Assembly (NCBI GenBank): GCA_030535795.1
Contig: JAUNRE010000009.1
Span: 1-44,445 of the forward strand
Length of the DNA stretch: 44,445 nucleotides
Direction of reading: 5' to 3'
DNA from: Akkermansia sp.
GTDB lineage: Bacteria > Verrucomicrobiota > Verrucomicrobiia > Verrucomicrobiales > Akkermansiaceae
In this document: positions 18,273 to 27,810 of the stretch, piece after piece
Numbering within the stretch: position 1 is the first letter of the stretch
Layout: the number at the start of each line of letters is the position of its first letter
The notes under the pieces: generated by a model
What the model was told of the DNA's origin: nothing
The model's input: only the letters and a program-made list of their open reading frames with translations
Databases searched by the model: none
Position numbers and translations under genes: made by a program

Positions 18273-19397
18273 ATGGCATTCAATTACCAAAGCCTGCAAA
18301 AGAAGCTCCCCGTCTGGTTTCGCCACGGCGGGGCTGAAGGCGATGTCATCCTAGGCGTCATGGGACGCCTGGTGCGCAACCTGCCCGGCCACGCCTTCCC
18401 GGGGTGGAGCACGGCTGAGGGACGCAAAGCCGTGGCGGATATCTTATTGCCGGCCATATTGGAGCAACCGGGCTTCAAAACAGCTTGGCATGCCGAAATG
18501 ACGGAGCTGGACTATGGCTTGCGCCGCGCGCTGCTGGAGCGCCGCCAGCTTTCCCCCTGCATGGCTGCCCGCCGGGACGGATGCCACGTCATCATCAACC
18601 GCCCGCAGGACACGGTCGTCATGCTCAACGAAGAAGAGCACCTGGCCATTCATTGTTTTGTAGACGACTTAGACTTCCACACCCTGCTGCAAAAGCTGTT
18701 GCGCCTGCCTGAAGCACTCAGCGAGCGCATGACATTTGCACGCAACGAGCGCATGGGGTACCTCACCAGCCTGCCGGGTGAGGCCGGGGACGGCATTCAG
18801 CTCTACAGCGTTCTGCACCTGCCGGGCATGGCGCTCTCCAACATGATACCTCAAATTAACAGAGGCATCGAGAAACTTCAACTCAACATCGCCCCGTTCT
18901 ACCCCCAACTGGGCGATGAGTGCGGCAATATTTTCGTTGTTTACACCAATCCCTCCCCACTCGGCGAGCTGGAAGATACGCTGGAGCGGCTCACCCAAAT
19001 CACGTACACACTCACTGAGCGAGAGAATCAGGTGCGTGAGCGCCTGAAAGAACTCCCTGGCAACGGCGATGTCTTTGTGTTGGATCGGGTCAACCGTAGC
19101 TATGGCCTGATGAAATACGCCCGAGCCATTACAGCGGCAGAATGGGCCGATGCCATATCCCTGTTGCGATTTGGGGTCACCGCAGGCTACATCAGTGCAG
19201 ACGACGCCACCCAAGAAGAGCTGCTGGCGGAGTTAGCCTTGCTGACCTTCAACGGAGGAGATTTTGCCCGGCCTCGCCCCCCGGCAGTACGGCGCCACCC
19301 CCGCGAAGCCTCGAACGCCGATATAGCCCGCACCGCCGCGGCTTATTACTTCACCAAACACACCATCCTGCACTCAGCCCTTAATATGACTGAGTAA
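18273..19397 (+). CDS. mcsB: McsB-like protein, probable arginine pseudokinase
   Basis: This encodes 374 residues, close to Bacillus McsB, and aligns along its length: [10 protein letters not shown] for NEEDHxRIQC, MGYLTS for RGYLTS, HLPGM for HLPAL, NRSYGLM for YRSYGVL. Key positions differ. SSRIRLARN reads [21 protein letters not shown] reads [12 protein letters not shown], losing Cys167 and the Arg. RGxYGE (Arg207, Glu212) reads APFYPQ, so A207 and Q212 replace residues needed for guanidino-phosphate transfer. The RDxxRA phosphoarginine pocket reads ADIART. The chain is otherwise unbroken and sits between mcsA and clpC, so it may be a noncatalytic adaptor. Numbering is from memory of the Bacillus sequence; ATP:guanido phosphotransferase homology is certain, loss of activity is inferred. 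Confidence 0.82.
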   Translation: MAFNYQSLQKKLPVWFRHGGAEGDVILGVMGRLVRNLPGHAFPGWSTAEGRKAVADILLPAILEQPGFKTAWHAEMTELDYGLRRALLERRQLSPCMAARRDGCHVIINRPQDTVVMLNEEEHLAIHCFVDDLDFHTLLQKLLRLPEALSERMTFARNERMGYLTSLPGEAGDGIQLYSVLHLPGMALSNMIPQINRGIEKLQLNIAPFYPQLGDECGNIFVVYTNPSPLGELEDTLERLTQITYTLTERENQVRERLKELPGNGDVFVLDRVNRSYGLMKYARAITAAEWADAISLLRFGVTAGYISADDATQEELLAELALLTFNGGDFARPRPPAVRRHPREASNADIARTAAAYYFTKHTILHSALNMTE

Positions 19398-19423
19398 CAT
19401 TTTCCCTTTCATCTGCATTCAAC

Positions 19424-22129
19424 ATGAATAATTTTACCCCCCGAGCCCAGCAGGTTCTCAATCTCGCCCGCCGCGAGGCTGACCGCTTTCACCACAACTA
19501 CATCGGCGCCGAACATGTTCTGCTCGGGCTGCTCAAAGTTGGCCAAGGAGTGGCCGTCAGCGTTCTCGAAAACGCAGGCGTTGATATCAAGGAGCTGACT
19601 CGCAAAATAGAGGCCGCCATGGTACAGGGCGATTCCGATAATAACGAAGGCTCACTGCCCTACACTCCGCGCGTCAAGCGACTCCTCACCGTAGCCGGAG
19701 CCGAGGCACGAGAACTGCGCCATACCTATGTGGGCACTGAGCACATGCTGCTGGCATTTCTTCGGGATGACGGAGGGTTGGCCAAAGATGCCCTCAGCTC
19801 GACCGGACTCACCTATGATACCGCGCGCCAGGGGGTACTGCGTGAGATTGATCCCAAGTTCGATGGAACCCCGATGAGCGACCGCGATGATATTCCCCGC
19901 CGCCGCGATGAAGATGAAGAAGAGGACGCCAACGCCTTTCTGCACTCCAACACAATCGGCAGCGGCAACAGCTCCATGGCGGAAGGCCGCACCCGCACCC
20001 CCGCACTCAAGGCTTTCGGGCGCGATTTGACAGAGCGAGCCGCCCGCGGTGAGCTCGACCCGGTCATCGGTCGGCGTTCCGAGATGGAACGAGTCATTCA
20101 GATTCTCTGCCGCCGCACCAAGAACAACCCCGTCTTGCTCGGTGAAGCAGGTGTGGGTAAAACAGCCATTGTAGAGGGGTTGGCTCAAATGATCGTAAGC
20201 GGCGATGTCCCGGAGTTTCTGCTGGGTAAGAAGCTCATTTCGCTCGACCTGGCGCTCATGGTAGCCGGCACCAAATACCGCGGCCAGTTCGAAGAACGGC
20301 TCAAGGCCATCATGGACGAGATTCAGCGTGAAAAGAATATCATCCTCTTCATTGATGAGATGCACACGCTTATCGGTGCCGGCTCTGCCGAAGGTACCAT
20401 GGATGCCTCCAACATCATCAAACCTGCGCTTTCACGCGGCGAGTTGCAGGCGATTGGCGCCACTACGCTGAATGAATATCGAAAGCACATTGAAAAAGAC
20501 GCCGCCTTCGAACGCCGTTTCCAGCAGGTACAGGTAGGCGAGCCTACCGTGGAGGATACCATCCTCATTCTCAAGGGTATAGCACCTCGCTACGAGGAAC
20601 ACCACCATGTGCATTATACCGAAAAAGCACTGGAGGCCGCTGCCAACCTCTCCAAACGCTACCTCACCGGTCGCTTCCTGCCCGACAAGGCTATCGACGT
20701 GATGGATGAAGCCGGCTCCCGCCTGCGCGTGGCACTCATGACCCGCCCGCAAAGTCTTAAGGACCGCGAGCAGACTCGCCGCGGCCTGGAGGCCGACAAG
20801 CAGGCAGCCGTCAAGGCGCAGGATTTCGAGCAGGCTGCACGTCTGCGCGATTCCATTGCCGCGCTCGATGCCAGCTTCAAAAACGAAGTAGCCGAATGGA
20901 AGGAGCAGATGAATGCCTCGCGTCTGGAGGTATCGGAGGAGGATATCATGGCCGTCATCTCCAAATGGACCGGTATTCCGCTCTCGCGCATGGAGGAGAA
21001 AGAGACAGAAAAACTCCTGCGCATGGAGGAGGAGCTCAAAAGCAAGGTGGTAGGTCAGGACATAGCCTGCTCCGCCATTGCGCGAGCGCTGCGCCGCAGC
21101 CGCGCCGATATCAAAGACCCGCGACGCCCCATCGGTTCCTTCCTCTTCATGGGTCCCACCGGCGTAGGCAAAACATACCTTGCCCGCAATCTGGCGGAAA
21201 TCATGTTCGGCACGGCGGATGCACTCATTCAGGTTGACATGAGTGAGTACATGGAGAAGTTCAGCACCAGCCGCATGATAGGCTCGCCGCCCGGGTATGT
21301 CGGACACGATGAAGGCGGCCAGCTCACGGAGCAGGTACGCCGCCGCCCCTACGCCGTTATTCTCTTTGATGAGGTGGAAAAGGCACACCCCGATGTCATG
21401 AACCTACTGCTGCAAGTGCTCGAAGAGGGGTCGATGACGGACTCTCTCGGACGCAAAGTCAGCTTTGCCAATACCATTATCATCCTGACCTCCAACGTAG
21501 GCGCCAGCCTCGCGGCACGACAGAGTACCATGGGCTTCGGCGCCATGGACAACACAGAGGCAGACTACGATACCATGAAGGAGCGTATCACCGAGGCGGC
21601 CAAGCAACACTTCCGCCCGGAGTTCATCAATCGCTTCGACGAGCTTATCGTTTTCCGCATGCTGGAGCGCCGCGATCTGGAGCAAATTGTGCTGCTCGAA
21701 GCACGCAAGCTCATCAAGCGCCTTGCCGACAAGCAGATTGCGCTCGACCTCTCGCCCGAAGTAGTCAGCATGTTGGTAGACAAGGGATACGACCCGCAAT
21801 ATGGCGCACGCCCCATGCGCCGCGCTATTGAGCGACTGCTCGAAGACCCCATTGCCGAGGCCATTCTGCGTGGCGAGCTCGCAGCCGGCATTTCCTCGCG
21901 CGCCATTCGCCCCGAGGGAACAAATCGTATCGACTTCGCACAGCTCCCGCCGCCTGCACCGGAACCGCCCCCAACCACGGAGCCCCAGCCCACCCAGCAG
22001 GAACTTAACCTCTCGGCGGAACCAACCAAACAGCCAAAAAAGAAAGCAGCACCCCGTAAAAATGCGGCAGCCTCAACAACCAAAAAAGCCCCTGCGGCCA
22101 AGAAGCCCAAAAAGGATAAGGGCGTGTAA
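19424..22129 (+). CDS. clpC: ClpC-type AAA+ unfoldase
   Basis: This encodes 901 residues. The N domain (1-145) has two Clp_N repeats, each with the glutamate that binds phosphoarginine in Bacillus (E30 in GAEH, E106 in GTEH). The D1 ATPase has Walker A GEAGVGKT and Walker [11 protein letters not shown]. The middle coiled coil carries a UVR-like helix pair ([17 protein letters not shown]), typical of ClpC. D2 has GPTGVGKT and [13 protein letters not shown]. The MGF tripeptide in STMGFGAMD is the expected ClpP-docking loop. An unusual C-terminal tail of about 70 residues is Pro-rich and then Lys/Ala-rich ([20 protein letters not shown]), perhaps a disordered nucleic-acid- or membrane-contacting extension. 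It follows mcsB by 26 bases. Confidence 0.93.
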   Translation: MNNFTPRAQQVLNLARREADRFHHNYIGAEHVLLGLLKVGQGVAVSVLENAGVDIKELTRKIEAAMVQGDSDNNEGSLPYTPRVKRLLTVAGAEARELRHTYVGTEHMLLAFLRDDGGLAKDALSSTGLTYDTARQGVLREIDPKFDGTPMSDRDDIPRRRDEDEEEDANAFLHSNTIGSGNSSMAEGRTRTPALKAFGRDLTERAARGELDPVIGRRSEMERVIQILCRRTKNNPVLLGEAGVGKTAIVEGLAQMIVSGDVPEFLLGKKLISLDLALMVAGTKYRGQFEERLKAIMDEIQREKNIILFIDEMHTLIGAGSAEGTMDASNIIKPALSRGELQAIGATTLNEYRKHIEKDAAFERRFQQVQVGEPTVEDTILILKGIAPRYEEHHHVHYTEKALEAAANLSKRYLTGRFLPDKAIDVMDEAGSRLRVALMTRPQSLKDREQTRRGLEADKQAAVKAQDFEQAARLRDSIAALDASFKNEVAEWKEQMNASRLEVSEEDIMAVISKWTGIPLSRMEEKETEKLLRMEEELKSKVVGQDIACSAIARALRRSRADIKDPRRPIGSFLFMGPTGVGKTYLARNLAEIMFGTADALIQVDMSEYMEKFSTSRMIGSPPGYVGHDEGGQLTEQVRRRPYAVILFDEVEKAHPDVMNLLLQVLEEGSMTDSLGRKVSFANTIIILTSNVGASLAARQSTMGFGAMDNTEADYDTMKERITEAAKQHFRPEFINRFDELIVFRMLERRDLEQIVLLEARKLIKRLADKQIALDLSPEVVSMLVDKGYDPQYGARPMRRAIERLLEDPIAEAILRGELAAGISSRAIRPEGTNRIDFAQLPPPAPEPPPTTEPQPTQQELNLSAEPTKQPKKKAAPRKNAAASTTKKAPAAKKPKKDKGV

Positions 22130-22136
22130 CTTCCAT

Positions 22137-22168
22137 AAAAAAGAGCCTCCGAACGGAGGCTCCTTTTT
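22137..22168. terminator. Bidirectional terminator between clpC and hisS
   Basis: Stem GAGCCTCCG (22143-22151) with CGGAGGCTC (22154-22162) around AA. A run of A (22137-22142) precedes it and a T run (22164-22168) follows, so it can terminate clpC on the plus strand and hisS on the minus strand. Confidence 0.9.
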
Positions 22169-22216
22169 ATTATCTCTTATTCAGGAAACTTAAGGCTTTT
22201 TGAACAAACTTAACGG

Positions 22217-23485
22217 TTACTCGGCGTCGGGCAGGATTTCTTCGAGCAGAGCTTCGATGTTTGTTTTAACGGACTGACGAGTGGCCAGATTCTTCAGCTC
22301 GAGTTCGGGATATTCGCTACCGACGACCACAGCCCAGGTTGCACCAATCTTCTCGGCGCGTTTAAGCTGATTGCCAATCTTAGCCGGGGAAAGGGGAAGG
22401 TCGACACGCACGCCGGCATCGCGCAGGGTGGATGCCAGAGAAAGCATCTGCGGGCGCATCTCGGCAGCGGCCAGCACGAGGCAGACATCGCAGGCATCGG
22501 GCTTCACGGCGGCATCGCGCAAGGCTCGGGCTGCGGGGCAAGCCTCTATCAGGTGTGCAATCACGGCATCACCCATGGCAAAGCCGGTCGCAGGCATATC
22601 CACCGCGCCATTAGAAAGCGTAGAAACAAGGCCATTGTAACGCCCGCCGCCGGCGATGGCGCGCAGGCTGTGCCCCTTATCAAAAATCTCGAACACAAGC
22701 CCGGTGTAGTAGGCCAGGCCACGCACGACATAGAGGTCAAGTTTCACGTACTCAGCCAGACCGCGAGCCTCGAGCTCAGCCAGAACGGCCTCATAGCGAG
22801 GAGAACAGCCGGCAGGAGGATTCTGAATGAACGCCTCCAAATCAGCACGCTTCATGCCAAAGGCATCGAGCTTTTCCTGACATACCTCGGGGCGGTCACG
22901 TTCAAACTTGTCGATAACGGCGAGAAAATCAGAAGTCTTTTCCTCGGGCACGCCATGTTCGGCGGCATATCGCAGCCACACCTCGCGGTCGGATACTCGC
23001 ACCACGAAATCATCGGCCGTGAACCCAAACTCGCGCATGCAGTCAATGGCCAGAGCTATCAGCTCGGCATCTGAGCCTTCGCCGGCTTCGCCAAGGATAT
23101 CGGCGTTGAATTGCACGAATTCTCGGAGACGCCCCTTCTGGGGTTTCTCGTAGCGGAAGCAGGAACCGATTTCAAACCACTTGAGAGGCTTAGTGTACTC
23201 GCGCTGGTAAGCGGCAGCAATACGCCCCAGCGATGCAGTGAGCTCAGGACGCACCGTGATATCGCGCTCGCCCTGGTCGATAAAGCGGAAAAGCTGGGTG
23301 GGCAATTCGCCGCCGGACTTTTTGAGGTACAGCTCTGTGGCCTCCAGCGTGGGGGCCTCCCACTCTACAAAGCCGTAGCGATGCGCCACTTTGCGCCAGG
23401 TATTGAAGAGATACGCGCGCAGGGCGAACTCCTGAGGGGCAAAATCACGAAAACCGGTGAGGGGCTGAAATCTGGCGTCTGGCAT
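22217..23485 (-). CDS. hisS: Histidyl-tRNA synthetase
   Basis: This encodes 422 residues. Class II motifs are present: motif 2 KPLKWFEIGSCFRYEKPQKGR with the Phe/Arg pair, the HisRS-specific DLYVVRGLAYYTGLVFEIFD (histidine A/B region) and motif 3 AIAGGGRYNGL. The C-terminal anticodon-binding domain covers about residues 330-420 (DVCLVLAAAE...RVDLPLSPAKIGNQLKRAEK). It charges tRNA-His with histidine in the cytoplasm. It is monocistronic, with its own promoter at 23512-23539 and the shared terminator at 22137-22168. Length and motifs are normal. Confidence 0.95.
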   Translation of the reverse strand: MPDARFQPLTGFRDFAPQEFALRAYLFNTWRKVAHRYGFVEWEAPTLEATELYLKKSGGELPTQLFRFIDQGERDITVRPELTASLGRIAAAYQREYTKPLKWFEIGSCFRYEKPQKGRLREFVQFNADILGEAGEGSDAELIALAIDCMREFGFTADDFVVRVSDREVWLRYAAEHGVPEEKTSDFLAVIDKFERDRPEVCQEKLDAFGMKRADLEAFIQNPPAGCSPRYEAVLAELEARGLAEYVKLDLYVVRGLAYYTGLVFEIFDKGHSLRAIAGGGRYNGLVSTLSNGAVDMPATGFAMGDAVIAHLIEACPAARALRDAAVKPDACDVCLVLAAAEMRPQMLSLASTLRDAGVRVDLPLSPAKIGNQLKRAEKIGATWAVVVGSEYPELELKNLATRQSVKTNIEALLEEILPDAE

Positions 23486-23511
23486 AACTTAATAAAGATT
23501 GGGTGCGCGCT

Positions 23512-23539
23512 ATTATACGCAAAGCGGGCTGTATGTCAA
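23512..23539 (-). promoter_or_regulatory. Consensus promoter of hisS
   Basis: Minus strand TTGACA (23539-23534), 16 bases, TATAAT (23517-23512). It leaves a leader of about 20 bases before ATG 23485. No T-box-like structure fits in this short leader. Confidence 0.85.
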
Positions 23540-23580
23540 TTCAAATGAGGGCTCAGATGGCAGCAAGACGCGATTTTCAC

Positions 23581-23609
23581 TTGCCAGAGAGCTTTCATCA
23601 CGCTAGAAT
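23581..23609 (+). promoter_or_regulatory. Promoter of the secreted Sel1 gene
   Basis: TTGCCA (23581-23586), 17 bases, TAGAAT (23604-23609). Twenty-four bases separate the -10 box from ATG 23634. Confidence 0.65.
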
Positions 23610-23633
23610 GAACGGCAGCAGCAATTTCCGTAT

Positions 23634-25208
23634 ATGAAGCATCGCTTTTATCTGACAGGTCTTCTGGCTATGAGTGCCCTGCTCTGCGCCCCGTATGTTT
23701 CGGCGCAGGAGCGGTCGGCTACAGAGCGCACGTTGCGCCGTACTCAGACGAAACGCGCCCCCCGCACTGTAAAGAAAAAGACGGTGACAGTACAGCGTCC
23801 GGAGCTGCCCAAGCCCGGGAGTCTGGTGGGGATGGATGCAGCCCCCGAGTCGCACCCCGAGCAATACAAGATATTTATTACAAAGCTCAATAACCAGGCA
23901 AAGGCCAACAGCCCCGATGCCTGTGATGCCATGGCAGTGGCTCTGGCTGCCACCGGTACGGAGTTCTGTCTGGACCCGTGGATGGAAAAAGCCGCGTATG
24001 AAGGCAACCCCGTAGCCATGCACTACATGGGAATGACCGCCGCCGTCAAAAACGCCTCTCCCGAGCTGCGCTACCTGCCCCCCCAGCAACGCCAGCAGCT
24101 CCTGAACAACCAATTCGCCAGTGCCAAAGAGGCAGCAGACTGGCTTAAAAAATCGGCAGACCGCAAGTTTGTGCCGGGCATGCTCGATTACAGCGGATTC
24201 ATGCGCAGCGGTATCGGCACGGCAAAAAATGAGGTAGTGGCCAACAAAATGCTCCTTGAAGCCAGCCGCAGCGGCAGCTTCGAGACACGCTTCACCTGGC
24301 TGCTGCAGAATGGGCGTCTGACCCGATGGTCCGACCGCGAACGCACGGAAGTGGCAGGAGAAATTAAGCGTGACAACCATCTGGTTATCTATTACCTGAG
24401 CCAGTTTGCCCCAAGTTCCCGCGAACAGGTCGAATGGCTGCGAAAAGCGGCGGAACGAGGCAACGGAGCAGCCATGTACGCACTCTCCTCCGTGCTGAGC
24501 AACACCAAGCCCGAGGAAAGCCTTGTTCTGCTGAAGGCAGCCGTGGCCAAGCACGACCCCGCAGCCATGTATGTCTATGGTTCCTTCCTGCTCAGCGAGC
24601 CGGGTGAGTACCACCAAAAGACCGGCTTGAAGCCCAACCGTCAGCTGGGGCTCGCCATGTTGCGGCTGTCTGCCATGCTGGGCAATGCCCAAAGCCGCCG
24701 TGCCCTCGCTAAAACATACTTCCGAGGCGATTACGGCGTCCATGCCGACCTCAACAAGGCTTACGCTCACCTGCGCTGGCTCAATACAGCTCAGCGCGAC
24801 CCTATTTCCATGGCAGCACAGGGCTTTATGATGCTGACCGGCACCGGTACGAAACAGGACATCGAGACCGGCACCCGCTACATCTCGCACGCAGCTAATG
24901 CCCGCTACAGTTACGCCCAGGTCATGCTGGCATACGCTCACTATAAGGGGCTGGGGCAGACAAAAGACCCGCGCATGGCTGTTGAAGTGCTGCAAGAAGC
25001 CGCCGCTGCCGGCTTTGCCCACGCATACCTCTACATAGCATTCCTCACCGCAAAGGGGCTGCACGGTTACGACCCTGACCCCCGTGGTGCCGAGCGCTAC
25101 GTCAATATCGCCTCACTTAACCTCGGTAACGCTGCGAAATCCTTCTTCGATGAGCTGATGAAGGAAAAAGACTGGGTTATCACTCCTTTCCCCCTCGAAA
25201 AGCAATAA
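23634..25208 (+). CDS. Secreted Sel1-repeat protein
   Basis: This encodes 524 residues with a signal peptide (MKHRFYLTGLLAMSALLCAPYVSAQE) and then a basic linker (TLRRTQTKRAPRTVKKKTVT). Sel1-like repeats run through the rest: MHYMGMTAAV, MLDYSGFMRSGIGT, MYVYGSFLLSEPG, RALAKTYFRGDYGV, VMLAYAHYKGLGQT, AYLYIAFLTAKGL. It is presumably a periplasmic scaffold protein. It is transcribed alone, divergently from hisS. It shares the repeat family with the gene at 100-1833 but differs in being exported. The partner is unknown. Confidence 0.82.
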   Translation: MKHRFYLTGLLAMSALLCAPYVSAQERSATERTLRRTQTKRAPRTVKKKTVTVQRPELPKPGSLVGMDAAPESHPEQYKIFITKLNNQAKANSPDACDAMAVALAATGTEFCLDPWMEKAAYEGNPVAMHYMGMTAAVKNASPELRYLPPQQRQQLLNNQFASAKEAADWLKKSADRKFVPGMLDYSGFMRSGIGTAKNEVVANKMLLEASRSGSFETRFTWLLQNGRLTRWSDRERTEVAGEIKRDNHLVIYYLSQFAPSSREQVEWLRKAAERGNGAAMYALSSVLSNTKPEESLVLLKAAVAKHDPAAMYVYGSFLLSEPGEYHQKTGLKPNRQLGLAMLRLSAMLGNAQSRRALAKTYFRGDYGVHADLNKAYAHLRWLNTAQRDPISMAAQGFMMLTGTGTKQDIETGTRYISHAANARYSYAQVMLAYAHYKGLGQTKDPRMAVEVLQEAAAAGFAHAYLYIAFLTAKGLHGYDPDPRGAERYVNIASLNLGNAAKSFFDELMKEKDWVITPFPLEKQ

Positions 25209-25238
25209 TTTCTTAACTGTTTAAGTATAGTTAAGAAA
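25209..25238. terminator. AT-rich inverted repeat after the Sel1 gene
   Basis: A perfect 10-bp inverted repeat, TTTCTTAACT (25209-25218) and AGTTAAGAAA (25229-25238), surrounds a 10-base loop directly after the stop codon. It has no GC clamp and no T tract, so it may be a weak terminator or mRNA end structure, or an operator. The remaining space to 25338 shows no gene. Confidence 0.4.
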
Positions 25239-25338
25239 TCACAAGATAGAGAATCGTCCCTTCGGGATAGCATACAATATTTTGTGCACTTAGAAAACAT
25301 GTGGCAAGAAAAACCACAACAGACAGATAAAAATTAGC

Positions 25339-25367
25339 TTGTCAAGGGTAGGGATTATGTGTTAAAC
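25339..25367 (+). promoter_or_regulatory. Probable promoter of the 3D-domain gene
   Basis: TTGTCA (25339-25344), 17 bases, TTAAAC (25362-25367). This leaves a leader of roughly 60 bases before ATG 25438. Confidence 0.45.
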
Positions 25368-25437
25368 TGGCGCCAGCCGCATGTAAAGGGTGCTACCTGC
25401 AAGGGTCGCACTGCACACCTTACCAATACCGCCAATC

Positions 25438-26064
25438 ATGACGATGACAGTAAAGAAACTGACTGTGAGCGTTCTCGCTCTGCTCACAGCATTTGCCTTC
25501 TGCGCACCGAGTGCAGAAGCGGCTTCAGGTGTAAGCAGTGGGTTCGTAATGCCTGCTGCCCCCTCCCCCTCAGCCAAGCCCAACCCCAAGCTTCCCAAGC
25601 TCGGCCGTGACAAGCATGGCATGCCTCTCTACCACCCTGCGCAGCTCAACCGCGTGGTGCGTACGACCGCCTACACCCACACTGAAAGCGACCACATCGG
25701 TTACGGCCCGCGTAATGCCATCGGTACATCTCTGAAGTATACCGACCAGGTACGCAGCGCCGCAGCAGACTGGTCTGTTTATCCTCTGGGCACTCGCTTC
25801 AAAATTAAGGGGCAGCCCTACATCTATGTGGTAGATGACTACGGCAGTGCACTTGTGGGCACGGGTACCATTGATATTTACCAGCCTTCCAAAGCGCTCA
25901 TGCGCAAGTGGGGTCGCCGCGTTGTGGAGATTCAGATCATCCAGTGGGGCTCCTCTCAGCTGAGCATGCGCACCTTGCAGGGACGTACCGGCTACCGCCA
26001 CTGCGCCAAAATGCAGGCAGCGCTCAAACAGCAGACGCGCCACCGCAATACGGCTCGCCGCTAA
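25438..26064 (+). CDS. Secreted 3D-domain (double-psi barrel) protein
   Basis: This encodes 208 residues from ATG 25438 (MTMTVKKLTVSVLALLTAFA); ATG 25444 is an alternative. A signal peptide ends near EAASG. The 3D domain spans about residues 75-180: VVRTTAYTHTESDHIGYG, YPLGTRFKIKGQPYIYVVDD and TGTIDIYQP with a final WGRRVVEIQII. The three conserved aspartates that name the family are represented by VDDYG and IDIY. Such domains occur in lytic transglycosylase-like (MltA fold) and stationary-phase cell-wall proteins, so a peptidoglycan role in the envelope is likely. It is monocistronic with a strong terminator. Confidence 0.82.
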   Translation: MTMTVKKLTVSVLALLTAFAFCAPSAEAASGVSSGFVMPAAPSPSAKPNPKLPKLGRDKHGMPLYHPAQLNRVVRTTAYTHTESDHIGYGPRNAIGTSLKYTDQVRSAAADWSVYPLGTRFKIKGQPYIYVVDDYGSALVGTGTIDIYQPSKALMRKWGRRVVEIQIIQWGSSQLSMRTLQGRTGYRHCAKMQAALKQQTRHRNTARR

Positions 26065-26086
26065 CAGTTACAGCTCATCTTCAAAT

Positions 26087-26120
26087 GCCCGTTACCGACA
26101 ACTTTGGTAACGGGCTTTTT
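26087..26120 (+). terminator. Terminator of the 3D-domain gene
   Basis: Stem GCCCGTTACC (26087-26096) with GGTAACGGGC (26106-26115), followed by TTTTT (26116-26120). Confidence 0.9.
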
Positions 26121-26176
26121 GTCGGGACAATATCCCGGAAAGAAACGACCACTTCACTTTAAGCTACCCCTCATAC

Positions 26177-26211
26177 GAAAAAATACCTGCAACCCCGTAT
26201 GGGATTGCAGG
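26177..26211 (-). terminator. Terminator of rpmE2
   Basis: On the minus strand CCTGCAATCCC pairs with GGGGTTGCAGG (26211-26186, one G-T pair) and is followed by TATTTTTTCG. It lies 29 bases after the rpmE2 stop. Confidence 0.87.
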
Positions 26212-26240
26212 CCGGAAAGCTTGCGTTGAAGCGCAGAACT

Positions 26241-26510
26241 TTAGCCCAGAGTGGGCTTCTTGGCGCGACGCACGGAGCCGAAGCGCTTCTGGAACTTGTC
26301 GATACGACCCTCGGTATCCACGAACTGGTTCTTACCGGTGAAGAAGGGGTGAGAGTCGGAGGTGATACCGCAGGAAATCACATAGTGCTCCACACCGTCA
26401 ATCTCCTCCTTCTTAGCGGAGGTAGCGGTGGAACGAGTGATGAAGCGGCGGCCCGTGGTGATGTCCACGAACACAACAGGATTATACTTGGGATGGATGT
26501 CTGCCTTCAT
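26241..26510 (-). CDS. rpmE2: 50S ribosomal protein L31 type B
   Basis: This encodes 89 residues with the type B signature: MKADIHPKYNPVVFVDITTG, TSDSHPFFTGKNQFVDTEGR and FQKRFG near the end. It lacks the CxxC zinc pairs of type A L31, as expected for the zinc-independent form. It is part of the large subunit near the subunit bridge. A consensus promoter and a leader with a small hairpin precede it. It is monocistronic. Confidence 0.95.
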   Translation of the reverse strand: MKADIHPKYNPVVFVDITTGRRFITRSTATSAKKEEIDGVEHYVISCGITSDSHPFFTGKNQFVDTEGRIDKFQKRFGSVRRAKKPTLG

Positions 26511-26520
26511 AGTCTTATAG

Positions 26521-26539
26521 GCTGCGTTACCGTCGCAGC
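26521..26539 (-). promoter_or_regulatory. Leader hairpin of rpmE2
   Basis: GCTGCG (26539-26534 on the minus strand) and CGCAGC (26526-26521) form a perfect 6-bp stem with a 7-base loop in the short leader between the promoter and ATG 26510. It may be a site of autogenous control by the ribosomal protein, or only a stabilising structure. Confidence 0.4.
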
Positions 26540-26548
26540 GCGGGAGAG

Positions 26549-26576
26549 ATTATACGCATACCTTAAGCGGTGTCAA
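26549..26576 (-). promoter_or_regulatory. Consensus promoter of rpmE2
   Basis: Minus strand TTGACA (26576-26571), 16 bases, TATAAT (26554-26549). It matches both boxes exactly and gives a leader of about 32 bases. The 313-base gap 26511-26823 holds this promoter, the leader hairpin and, further right, the transaldolase promoter. I see no gene in it. Confidence 0.9.
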
Positions 26577-26766
26577 GCATAATCGTTGGCAAAAAGTCAT
26601 TCTCTTCGATAAACTTGCCGAGATGACACAAAATAGGGGCATTTTATAGCAGAACATCAGCAGCATTCCCCGAGCAGGTAACGCGGCAGATAGTAACGAG
26701 CCGCAGAAACGCGTCCTCACCTCCCGGCTGAGAATGTGTTTTTCCATAAGCGCACGCAAAAGCGGC

Positions 26767-26795
26767 TTGATAAAACGCGCAAAACATGCTAGAAT
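26767..26795 (+). promoter_or_regulatory. Promoter of transaldolase
   Basis: TTGATA (26767-26772), 17 bases, TAGAAT (26790-26795), 28 bases before ATG 26824. Placing transcription start near 26802 excludes the longer in-frame start at 26734. Confidence 0.7.
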
Positions 26796-26823
26796 TCGCT
26801 CGCAAGCTAACTCCGCACATTTT

Positions 26824-27777
26824 ATGGCAACACAACTTGAGCAACTGAAGCAGTATACCACCGTAGTGGCTGATACGGGTGATTTCCGCCAGATGGAAGA
26901 ATTCACCCCTCAGGACGCCACAACAAATCCCTCCCTCATCCTTGCAGCCGCCGCTAAGCCCGAATACCGCAGTATCGTTGAGGCCGCAGTAGCTCCCTAC
27001 AAGGGGCTTGAAGTTACCCCGGCTCTAATGGACGAAATTGTAGATAAGGTGGTCGTGGCCTTTGGTCTGGAAATTCTCAAGCGTGTTCCCGGTCGAGTAT
27101 CATCGGAGGTAGACGCCCGTCTTTCCTTCGACACAGAGGCTACTGTTGCCCGCGCCCGCAGCATCATGGCCATGTACGAGGCCGCCGGCATTAGCCGCGA
27201 CCGCGTGCTCATCAAGATTGCCTCCACCTGGGAGGGCATTCAGGCAGCGAGAGTGCTTGAACAAGAGGGTATCCACACCAACCTGACCCTGCTCTTCAGC
27301 TTGGTTCAGGCTGTGGCATGTGCCGAGGCAGGCGTACGCCTCATCTCCCCCTTCGTAGGTCGCATCCTCGACTGGTTCAAGGCCAACACCAAGGAAGAAT
27401 ACACCGCCGAGACAGACCCGGGTGTTGTTTCCGTGCGCACGATTTATAATTACTACAAGAAATTCGGCTACCCGGTACAGATTATGGGTGCCTCCTTCCG
27501 TAACAAGGGCGAAGTGTTGGCTCTGGCCGGCTGCGACCTGCTGACTATCTCCCCCGGCCTGCTGGCAGAGCTTGCCGCCAGCGAGGAGCCTGTGGTATCC
27601 TACCTTAATGAGGAAGCCGCCAAGGCCAGCGACATCGATCGCATTCCTGCCGATGAGAAGAACTTCCGCTTCCTCTTCAACGAGGATGCTATGGCTACAG
27701 AAAAAACGGCTGACGGCATCCGCCGCTTTGCAGCCGATATCCGTAAGCTGGAGGCCATGCTGGCCGCCATGCTGTAA
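26824..27777 (+). CDS. tal: Transaldolase
   Basis: This encodes 317 residues of the TalB-type length. It moves a dihydroxyacetone unit between sedoheptulose-7-phosphate and glyceraldehyde-3-phosphate in the non-oxidative pentose phosphate pathway. Motifs: [10 protein letters not shown] near the N terminus, [14 protein letters not shown], and the Schiff-base lysine in [40 protein letters not shown] and [10 protein letters not shown] follow. The start ATG 26824 ([10 protein letters not shown]) agrees with the family N terminus and the promoter. galE follows 33 bases downstream with no terminator between. Confidence 0.95.
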   Translation: MATQLEQLKQYTTVVADTGDFRQMEEFTPQDATTNPSLILAAAAKPEYRSIVEAAVAPYKGLEVTPALMDEIVDKVVVAFGLEILKRVPGRVSSEVDARLSFDTEATVARARSIMAMYEAAGISRDRVLIKIASTWEGIQAARVLEQEGIHTNLTLLFSLVQAVACAEAGVRLISPFVGRILDWFKANTKEEYTAETDPGVVSVRTIYNYYKKFGYPVQIMGASFRNKGEVLALAGCDLLTISPGLLAELAASEEPVVSYLNEEAAKASDIDRIPADEKNFRFLFNEDAMATEKTADGIRRFAADIRKLEAMLAAML

Positions 27778-27810
27778 AACTTTTACCGAACACACATACA
27801 CCAAAGAATC

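Noticed and set aside
23598..25064. A 488-codon open frame opposite the secreted Sel1 gene
   Set aside because: Shadow frame; the plus-strand gene has signal peptide, repeats and promoter, while this one has none.
27778..27810. Separate promoter for galE
   Set aside because: The 33-base gap contains no recognisable -35/-10 pair and no terminator; cotranscription with tal is simpler.
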